A program made the position numbers and the translations under genes. DNA of 64,000 nt from Glandiceps talaboti. Taxonomy: Eukaryota > Hemichordata > Enteropneusta > Spengelidae. Positions 50,455 to 62,200 of this stretch are shown piece by piece. Where the stretch lies: contig NC_135561.1 in NCBI RefSeq assembly GCF_964340395.1, forward strand, positions 9,538,732 to 9,602,731, read 5' to 3'. Under the pieces are notes generated by a model that saw only the letters and a program-made list of their open reading frames with translations, was not told the DNA's origin and made no database searches. The number at the start of each line of letters is the position of its first letter. Position 1 is the first letter of the stretch.

Positions 50455-52710
50455 TACTGCTACCATCATCATATTTTAATAACAACATTCACGGACAGTG
50501 TGAATGATAAGGTGGGATGGTGCCCTCAACAAAATGCATCGTTTTATTTAACATTTTTCTTACAATATATATAGTTTTATTTTTGTATTTTGGCATGTAA
50601 AGTACTCGTAAAAATAAAGTTGAGTGCTCATCTCAGTTTTACATCTCAAAACACACAAAACAAATTGACTATAATTAAATCTTCAATTTGGTCTCAAAAC
50701 TACGGATTGTAAATTGGGACCCTCCCCCAAACGTTGTAATGCAAAATATGACCCTCCCCCAAGAACAGGTTTGTAAAATGTGACACACTGCCCGATTCCT
50801 CCGGCCCTCCCCCTTGTAAATACTGAAGGCTTCCTAAGCATCATCATTCATAAGTTCTTCCTTGAGTTGTCTGTTCGAAATACGGAGCAATTGCTCTTTA
50901 TAATGTAGGAACTTCAGATAAAATACATACAAGCACAACAAGGCAAATGGCTTTATTCTCTTTTCTAAAAGACACTATCTATCTCTGATTTAATTAATGC
51001 GTGTTCACGCCAAATCCAAGAGCGGCTTTGATACAACTTGGCATTATTTACATAGAAAATTAAAATCAATTTCAGTAGTTTATTTTTAGTTCTCTTCCTT
51101 TTAATTGTTAATTTCGTTTTATACATTTTTTTATAATAAAACTATTGCCATGCTATGCTTCCTTGCGTGTGTCATGTTGTGCAGCTATGTTGTATTATTA
51201 TTAAGATATGGTCTACATATGCCTTATGTATATGGTTTGTTCTATATATCTTTCAGCATTATCATTTATGTTTTGAAACTATATACGTACGTCACATTTG
51301 TCAGTGTTGCTGTTTTACTCTACAGTTGTTATGTTTTAGTCACTATATTTTGTGTGTGTCAAACTTGATGATAAGGCCAAACAAAACAAAACAAAACTAG
51401 TTTCAGGTCAGCGCGCGCATCACTTTAATACCCTCACGTCGATATGTTATGTGTGAGTGTGTGTCCAACCATACAGTCTACATATCCCGGGAACACAAAA
51501 ATAACCCTCTTTACATTAATTGCTACTTCAGTGACGACAACTACAGAATCAATCAATCATGAACAAGTAAATGACATCTGCCCCACGTACATACTTGCTT
51601 TACAGTACTAAATAAAAAGAACTGTAACTGTCATAGATTAGATTGAGTAACAATATGTTAAAGTGTTTGTGTGATTTTATGCTTGGTTATTTTCATATAA
51701 ATATCCATAGGTTGTAAGCCCATTATTGGATATAAATTGACAGTATATCCAGCTTAAGATTTATGATCTCACCTGAAGACACGTAGATCTGAAGCATTTA
51801 TAGAATTACAGACAGACTATTTAGATCCATCGCATCACAACAGTCAGTAGACATTTATCTATGTTTTACGACACTATCACATATTTGATATGAAAGAACT
51901 ACAGTTAGAGTTCATAAGAAATATATGAAATACATCTATTATGAAAAGCATCTATTGGTCTTTCAATGGGAAATGGAAAAGTGGGGTTAACCTAGAAGTT
52001 GAATATGCATCTAAAATAATAAAGTCTTTAAAATGTTGCTAGAACTTTGTTCAAGAAACGTCAACATATACTCAGTTAGCATTTTTTTTTAAATCTGGGG
52101 TCATGGAACAGATTTTTGAAATAGATGTCAAACTGATAGCAGTGGTCATTTGAAAATCCAATATGGCCACCGAATACTGTGTTAAATATGCGGAAAACAA
52201 AAAGATAGACGGTTTCTTTAAAATCAAGACAGTGAAACCACAATTTATAGTATTATTTCAAAACGACCAAGAACAAGCTTTTAAAATGACAAAGTTGGGA
52301 GAGAATTGAAGAACTCGGTAGTTCATACAAATTTAATAAACCTTATGGGTATCGGTCTGAATAGCTTGAATTTCTTTAACACATGTATACAAGGTGATAT
52401 TGTTTTTGTAATCAGAAAGTAGGTTACCCAAATTTGTAAAAAGTAGGATTATCTTAATAACTATGGGCATATTGATACAAGTGAGACTGGAGCATGAAAG
52501 ACAAATTGCACACAAATGAATTCATCCTAAATTTCAGCGACATGCAGTGCTACCCAATTCACATGTAGCGATGGAAGTTGTATCAGTGAGATTAACTATT
52601 GTGACGGTATGATTCATTGTGACGACGGAAGTGACGAATTGAATTGCCAAGGTATGATTTTGTCCTACAAACATATGTGGTTGCCATGGTTACATTTCAT
52701 CATCATGTCG

Positions 52711-52748
<38 letters not shown>

Positions 52749-55700
52749 AATGTTGGTGTTGTTGTCACTCTTGGTTTGGAATATTACAGATGTTGTGTTC
52801 TTAATTTCCATGCTGTAAAAAGTATTTTCAGTATACAAACATCATGTCTGCCTTAAAGGTGTAATAGCTGAAACTGAAAACGTTTTTATCAAACCAAATA
52901 TATTTGTTTCGTCCGTACCCTAAATATCAGTGCCCCAATAAATTACAATTTGAACTTATTACTATACTACTTAGAGGTTAACAATAAACATGTCTATTTG
53001 ACATGTACAATTTCTAATTAGAGTTATTGTAACAATTTTTGTTGAAAATATTGTTGATTGTTTAACAAAAAACAGAATACCCCAGTAACAGCTTTAAGGA
53101 ACAGTTTTATGAATTGTTATCGTTGTCAATGTTGTTATCATGTTAATTCTAGTAATGCTTTATTCACATTTAATGCTTAGCAGATATAGTTATTAGAAAT
53201 CTTTTACGATGAACTAAATGTTAAAAGGTCTATGATGAATATGATCGATATTAAGTCGCAAAGTCTATTTTACATCTCGAAGTTTTACCCCAACTGGGGT
53301 ATTTGACGACATAATTTTAGTTTAATCATTTGCAGTTACGTTGTTGTCATCGATACATGAACATATTTAGTGTTATACTGCAGTAATAACTTAGGAAATT
53401 CTACTCACCTGATATTCACACTTGCGGCAATATTCTTGATATTGCTTATAATGTACCGTAGACACGCACAGATGATTAAATTAGTTTTTTTCCTCTTCAT
53501 ATGTATTATATTGCTTATTAAATTGTATATGCGTGCATACATGTCTGTGTGTGTCTCCAGTAACAAACCTTCAAGATGGCTGACAGTATTTTGTATATTG
53601 GAAAATGCCACTATCTATAGATTGTACCATATACACTTGAATAATTGACAATTAAAACAACTGTAAGATATTTCCGCCTCTCCATCCTCCTAAAATTATC
53701 CCAATACACCTATTTACAACAGCCTGCGAAACTGGACAATTCGAATGCGATGGTGGTGATAGTTGTTTTCCCATGTACTTTGAGTGTGATGGCTATGTCG
53801 ATTGCGGTGACCTTACTGATGAAGCAGCGTGTGGTACGTAGACGTCGACGACCAAACAGTTTACATAAATGTGTCCACAGTCTGTCGTAGCCAGTAGACT
53901 TGCGAAGTAGAATAACGTTTTGCCACACCATCCCTTGCACACCCCTTAGAATAGTTACATGCACACCCCTAGAATAGTTACACATTAGTCAAGCTAGTGT
54001 TGTGAACCAAATACTTGTGTAAAATAAAATAAAACGATGGATTTATCTATTTTCACTATCGTTGTCTCTGATAAATGTATGTTAATTTACTTGACCCTTA
54101 CTGTGTGATCTTTTGTTCTGTAACAGTTTATACTAAGTATGTGGTGATAAACACAATTAACTTGAAATTTAGCGGTAAATTCATTTTTCGATATGGGTAA
54201 TGTATTTACTGGACATAGTCCTCACTGAGCTAGTTCAAGACACGATATTACATCATATTCAATGTGCACTATACATATATACTGAGTATTATTTAAGACC
54301 ATTAATTCTAACTATGTGTACTCATTCAGTTGCCCAATAGGATATTAACTATCAACAGCAATGTTAAACTTTGTATTAACAACCCGGTGTTACTAATACT
54401 CTCCATATATTAAATAACCAATACATACTTTACGTATTGCGAAAGTACATTAAATATGGCTTCTTTGCTTCACTTAAAATTGCACCTTTAAGAAATTACT
54501 TAAAATTGCATTATTGAGCATTGAAGTTTAATAGGAAAAGTGTTTCAGATATTCATCTAAACAAGCAGACTAGTAGACTATTTTGTTATCATTCATGACT
54601 GATAAAACAAAGAGATCCTACATAGCTTACTTACAGAAAAGTACAAAAAAACGGTAGTTTTGAAAGGAACATCGATCATTTCCCAAGTCTTATCTCTTTA
54701 GAACCAAACATACTCAACAAGACCCCAACAGTAGTAACTACATGTAAAGTATGAACAAATTCGTAGGATGGAAAATTAGTTATTCCAGACAAATAAATGT
54801 ATTTCTGATGATTCTTGAGTAAATTGATGTTATAATGAAAACAAGACGAAGTATATCCTTATTCCCCTTTAGTTTATATATGTCGTAGTATTCTTAGAAT
54901 AAACATGTTCATAGACGTTAATAAAGTATGTAGTTCTGTAGTTCCCTGAAGCTATTTTAAAATATATAAATATTTGAGAAAATAAACATATGAATATATT
55001 GATTGTAATCTTGTTTCTCATTTCCTGCATTTTAGACCTAGATGCATGTTCAGATGGTACTCATACTTAATAAAGTATGTAGTTCTGTAGTTCCCTGAAG
55101 CTATTTTAAAATATATAAATATTTGAGAAAATAAATATATGAATATATTTTTGTGATCTTGCTTCTCATTTCCTGCATTTTAGACCTAGATGCATGTTCA
55201 GATGGTACTCATGGTTGTGCACACCTATGTATGCCCAATGGCACTGGCTATATCTGTGAATGTTTAATTGGATATACATTGGATACTGATGGCTTTCAGT
55301 GTAATGGTAAGAGGTGTATTTTATAATGTTCACACACAAAACACCCGAAGATACATGTAACTTTATCTATTTATAATTTTTTTTCTATAATAGACTAAAA
55401 TGCATTCAATATTTATAAAAGTAATACACAATAAAAATAGAATAAATTAAAAAGACCAAAACTTCGGTTAAATTCACAAATCAACTTTCATTTATATGAA
55501 AAGTTGACAAAAGCTTAAAAGTTAACTTATTTTATGGTTTCTATGGTGACTACGTCAGCTATACTTTCTGATGCTATACCAATAGATCTGGAATTTTAAG
55601 AAACTTAGAGCTAATGGAAATTATATGTCACAATGACATAATTTGGCGAATATGTAATATCTTTTCACATTTTAATTAATGATAGCAAAAACAGAGGGTT

Positions 55701-56160
55701 TTGTTAATATGCATACTTGAATTCACTACTTTGAGTGAAGCATACACATATATATATATATCAATGTATAAGGCTTATGTCATTCTGAGAAAAACATGGC
55801 ATGCTTTCAATTTCACATATTTGGGTTAACACATCTCAACCAAGATACAAATATTGGTCTTTATTTCATCGACAGTCTTTCGTCAAAGTTTGATATAGCA
55901 TTTTAAGATAACAGAAAGGCTTAATATTTTCAACTTCACTTATTTATGTCGTTGGTGTGGCTAGGTCTAATGCAGCCATTCATCAATCGGTCTGTGACTC
56001 ATAAGTAATATTTTTTTCAAATTTTTTATATAAATCCCTCTATAACATTTTGCCATGTCTTGTTAATAAAGAAACACACAAAATACAGACAGACAGACAG
56101 ACAGACAACCAGAGAGACAGACGGGCGGACGGACGGACGGACGGACGGACGGACAGACAT

Positions 56161-56202
<42 letters not shown>

Positions 56203-59200
56203 GTGGCAACATCACCCCAGCCAACTCATGTAAAGTTCGATGTAGGTAATTATTAAGAGGGCGGGTGTAGGTTTCTCTTAAACGCCTCTTGCAACTGTTG
56301 ACATATTACGCAAATATACTTTTCAGAATAGTAAAATATTTTACTGTAGCTGATATTTAATATATATTCTGTTCTTTGTGATATACGCAGATATAAATGA
56401 ATGTGCCAACAATAGCAACAGTTGCCAGCAAAGCTGCAGCAATACAGCTGGGAGTTATGAATGTTATTGTGACATGGGCTATGAACTTGATGCCGATGGA
56501 TATTCTTGTAATGGTGAGACAAGATAATATACTTTAAGCTAACACACATAATATGCTAAATACATAATAAGTGTTTCTCATGTAATGTACCACAGGTGTA
56601 CCAATAAATGGCATTCATTTAACATCGATGCAATCGATGCAATTGTGTGTAAATGAACTTTTTGATTCACTCACACAAAGAGTTTTACTGCTTTGCCATA
56701 CGTGCTTCTAGACAGGTTGAGAAACAGATGAGGAAATGGAAACGTAATGCGCCATTATTGTCTCTAAAACGCATAAAGACAATACGTATATTTTCAATTC
56801 TGATATTACATTTCCGGCCTTACTCGCGAGAAATGTACTTTATCATTATTCATTTTTGTTTAGTACACATTTATAGTACAACAGAACATTTGGTACAAAC
56901 CCTCATATGGATATGAGATGATTAAAATGATGTGAAAGTCAACTAAATGTTGTGTAGTACCCATAACATACATTTAACAAACTAAGTCAAGTTGGTAGTT
57001 AAATTTGTTTATGTTGCAGGGCATGATATCTTTATTTCTTGAGCTCTTTTTTATTAATTGAAGAATGTTGATATCTTGATATTATAACATTTTTGGATTT
57101 TCACCCTTATTCGCAACATGAACAAGTTTAGAGTTTGTTGGTTGGTTGGTTGCGAAAATTGGTAAAGCTACTCGTTATGAATATAATTAATTGGCCTGAA
57201 TCTAAACGAGCATAATGTTTTCCTGGTAGATGTTGACGAATGCAGTGACGATTCTCATCTGTGTGACCAGACGTGTGAAAATACAGTGGGTAGCTATTAC
57301 TGTACCTGTACTGTTGGCTATGAACTTGACAGTGACCTTGTCAGTTGTTTTGGTGAGTAGACACTATCACTAACAAACTATCAGTAATCGCCTCCTTTGC
57401 AAATGGTACATAGTCAATATACAGATATATAAGATACCACTAGAGTAAAGTGCCATAAATAACTACAGTATTTTGAATAGCATTAATTAGTATTGTGTTA
57501 TTTTTCAAAATACACAATTCAACTACACTGGAAGTGAGAAAATGTCTTACACTCGACAAAAATCTGTATTGCTACATTTCATAATTATAGCCTGGCCGGG
57601 CAGAATTCTTAGTGACATATATTTCTGTCGTCAAAATGCCAGAAATTGGACCAACAATCCTCTAATTCATCGCCTGGCTTGACATGTAATCTTAGTAACA
57701 TTGGTACCTGTCTTTGTTTGTGATTGTTTTACTTAAATGATTTGTTCTGACTATGGTTCTATTGTTTGGGATGCCAGCATATTCGTATTATTGCATACGT
57801 TTTGTTACAGTATAAGTATTAATAGCGACGATCTTACAAGACGTTGGTCTAGCCAGATGTCATGTTTACTTAGTATTTTGTTTGTTACACATGCATATAA
57901 CTGTACACATAGTATATCGTGTATTTGACGTTATTTCGCTTTAAAAGTGCACCAACGTCCGAGTATCATGTTCACAAATATAATTTCGATGTTAATTTGA
58001 TTTATGAAGTTCTGTTTCTGTTAAAAACGCAGACAAGGACGAATGTGAAATTAGCAACAATTGTGATCAAATCTGTGTCAACACAGACGGCAGTTTTACT
58101 TGTCAATGTAATTATGGCTATAGCATTAACTCCGATGGATTTACATGCAATGGTAAGTACAAGACATTTCGATTAATATGACTGGACAACACTTTTCTTT
58201 TGATGTATATGTTGTCAGTTTACGCTTATAATAACCTATAGGGGGCGTTGTTATCGAGAATTTGAATCCCAATTTACTGGCTGCTGAATAGCTAGTGAAT
58301 ATATGAAACATTTAACGAAGACACCAATTGAAAAAAAGAAAAACTGAATCCATAATATATTTCCCAGTAGGAAAACGACAACTCTTGTGCATTCATCTCA
58401 AATATTGAAAACCCTGAAAATGTGATTATTCAACTGTGAATCAATATTCAAGCATTCTGTAGAATAATTGCATTGTCATTTTATTGTCAGACATAAACGA
58501 ATGCGATGCCACTTATCTTACTCACAACTGCCAGCAACAATGTATTAATGTTCCTGTAGGTTTTAACTGCACTTGCAACACTGGATACGAATTTAACAAT
58601 GATGATATTACATGTGACGGTAACGGTAGTATGTTCAGTCTATATGTTAGACAGTATAAGTAAACAATATTATCGTTGCTGCTCATTTAAGTATCGATCA
58701 CTATGACCTTTAAATTTTAAAAGACCTATAACCTTTCATTCCTAGAAATAGATATTTCACAGCTGTTGTATTTCATTTACAACAATCTATGAATGCATGA
58801 TTTTGAATATACACTTATTGCCTGGCCATGAGGGCACTGGTGGACGTCTATTTCTCCGAGGGCTGTTACGTAGCAACTTATTCCCTAGGGGTGAAAGCCA
58901 AGGGAAATAGTTGCTATGTATAGTAGGGTACTATATATCCACTAGTATCGAAACAAGGCCACGCAATAGGTGGTTTATAACACATCACACGCTCCAGCAT
59001 GTATTCTTTCTCGGGTCAAAGCAAATCAGTGGTAGGAATCCTGTGCTACTGTAATAGTGCCCTAGGGAAATCATAAATCGAGTAAAATCTGTATACAAAC
59101 TGAGTTCACTGTGCACCATTACTTCATACCACATGACAAGGTGACAAGGTCTAAGCCAATCACTGAAGACTGCGAAACGATGTGTTACACACCATCATAT

Positions 59201-62200
59201 TAACTAATGCATGTAATATTAATAAAGTTATGCCGTCTGGTGAAAAGTATATTTTACATAGCTCATCTCAACATGGCATTTACGTCACACCAGATAATTA
59301 AACTCCAGAAAGCAATCCTAGATTTAACTTTGATAATAAATGATTTGATTAGATTTTGTTTTATTTTGTTCAGTGCTCAAAACACAATTGACAGTTTATC
59401 TCCAATGTGACTCAATGCATTTATATGCAATGTTAAGTTTCTGACAAGATGTTATACCTCTACACTTTTATGATTATTGAAATGTACTATGATTTTATTT
59501 TATTCAATAGCTCCTTCGACTTGAATGGAATGTAGATCTTACCATTTGTTGCATCTGAATAGAAAAACGACTTCATCAAACAGATAGGAAGTTGACATAA
59601 AGAGCATAAATATTAAAATAATCTATTCCCAAAAATAATTATACCAATGTTTTATCATTAGACATAGACGAATGCGATGTTGTCAATCCTACGCACAACT
59701 GTGAGCAACAATGCCTTAATGTTCCTGGAGATTTCAACTGTGCTTGCGACACTGGATACGAATTGGATAATGATGGTATTAACTGCTATGGTAAGTACAG
59801 CAGAGCAGTTTTGTTGTCAGCTTTTGTGAAACTATACATTAAAACCTATAGTCGTTGTTGACTATGTAACCTTTAAACCACCATGACCTTTAACCTTTGT
59901 TTGGTCAACGATAACTCTAATTATTCCACGGCTCTAGGAACTTATTTACAACATTGTGATTCGTAGGTTAAGTGATCATGAATGCAACATCATATGTATA
60001 GTCAAATGAAATATTCATTACGTCGTTGCCATCAATAAGGAACTCCACCTTAAACATTGTCAGTGATATTGGTATGAGTATCATCTTCAGAATTCACAAT
60101 TCTTTATAAATCATCATTTATCAATTTGCTCGCCCAGCAAATGGCCAAACATACATAACTTATAATCTTCAAAATTTGGAAAATATTCGAAAATAAAATG
60201 TCGATGTTTTTGTTCATAACTTACTTCTAAATTTTCGATTCCTAATTTATGCAATTAAACTAAATGTGAAATAATGGAGATGGACCCTTTTGACTCTAAC
60301 CCCCCCCCCCCCAAATGTGTATGTACAGTATGTATAGTGTGTATGTGTCGAAAAGTCCATATGTCATATGTTTTCTAAGAAATGACTATGACAAAATTGG
60401 CATATTCAGTTATAAATATACCATACTTGGATGTTTATTTTCCAGTTACTCACTAACAGTCAAATCACCAATCTTTCTTCACAGATGGCAAATTCAGTTT
60501 CAAATAATTTCATTTCTTAGGAAACTTGCCCTATTATAGTTACAATTTCTAAATAATACACCTGTGTGTGGTTTTACTTAAATCAGTTGCAAGAGAACTA
60601 TTTTAGTAATTTTGTATCAGAGGACATATAGGTGACAAGACTCCCTTCACTGTGTCATTTATATATAAATATATATATATATATATAATCTCTCGATTAA
60701 CAAAATACCGTTAGTCATTGCTTACTCTATTACCATGCATGTAATATTAATAAAGGTATGCCGTGTGGTGAAAAGTGTATTTTACATAGATCATCTCAAC
60801 ATGGCATTTACGTCACACCAGATAATTAAACTCCAGAAAGCCATCCTAGATTTAACTTTGATTATAAATGATTTGATTAGATTTTGTGCTTTATTTTGTT
60901 CAGTGCTCAAAACGCGATTGACATTTTATCTCCAAAGTGACTCAATGCATATATATGCAATGTTAAGTTTCTGACAAGATGTTATACCACTACACTTGTA
61001 TAATTATTGAAATGTACTATGATTTTATTTTATTCAAAAGCTCCTTCGACTTGAATGGTATGTAGATCTCACCATTTCTTGCAGCTGAATAGGAAAACGA
61101 CTGCAACAAACAGATAGGAAGTTGACATAAATATTAAAATAATCTATTCCCAAAAATGATTATACGTTTTATCATTAGACATAGACGAATGCGATGTCGA
61201 CAGTCCTACGCACAACTGTGAGCAACAATGTCTTAATGTTCCTGGAGACTTTAACTGTGCTTGCGACACTGGATACGAATTGAATACTGATGGTATTAAC
61301 TGCCATGGTAAGTACAGCAGAACAGTTTTGTCAGCTTTTGTGAAACTATACATTAAATCATATAGTCGTTGTTGACTATGTAACCTTTAAACCACCATGA
61401 ACTTTAACCTTTATTTGGTCAACGATAATTCTAATTTTTTCACAGCTCTAGGAACTTATTTACAACACTGTGATTCGTAGATTAACTGATCATGAATGCA
61501 AAATCATATGTATAGTCGAATTAAATATTCATTACGCTGTTGCCATCAATAAGGAACTCCTCCTTAAACATTGTCAGTGATATTGGTATAAGTAGCATCT
61601 TCAGAATTCACAATTCTTTATATATCATCATTTATTAATTTGCTCGCCCAGCAAATGGCCAAACATACTTAACTTATAATCTTGAATATTTGGAAAATGT
61701 TCGAAAATAAATGCCGATGCTTTTGTTGATAACTTACTTCTAAATTTTCGATTCTCGTCTTATGCAATTAAACTAAATGTGTGTATGGGATATGTCACTG
61801 TTCGTTTAAGTCGTGAGTTAGATTTAAAGTAAATAAAATACCAGTATTTGATGGTTACACATTCATGTTCTTGTTGTTTTACGTAATGTGTAAGTAATGT
61901 GTGTACTATTTTAAGTATGGCTGGTATTTTCAAAAATATTAATTCACCTCTGAGTCAGTTAACTGTATTTTGGCTCTAGACATCAACGAGTGTTCCCATG
62001 GCAAAAGCAATTGTACACAAAATTGTGACAACAAACAGGGAGGATATACTTGTTCGTGTGACCCAGGATATATACTTGAAGGTCTTTACAATTGTACTGG
62101 TGAGAACTCTCTATACATCTAGAGCGGGTACTTTTGGTTGTCATTTGGTGTTGGTTCAACTCGGGATATTTGAAAGTGTAAATCTAAGGACCCTTGTTGT

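Noticed and set aside
52680-52693. X-box-like GTTGCCATGGTTAC
   Set aside because: It lies just inside an intron 29 bp after a donor, away from any start site; similar CCATGG words recur by chance in the window.
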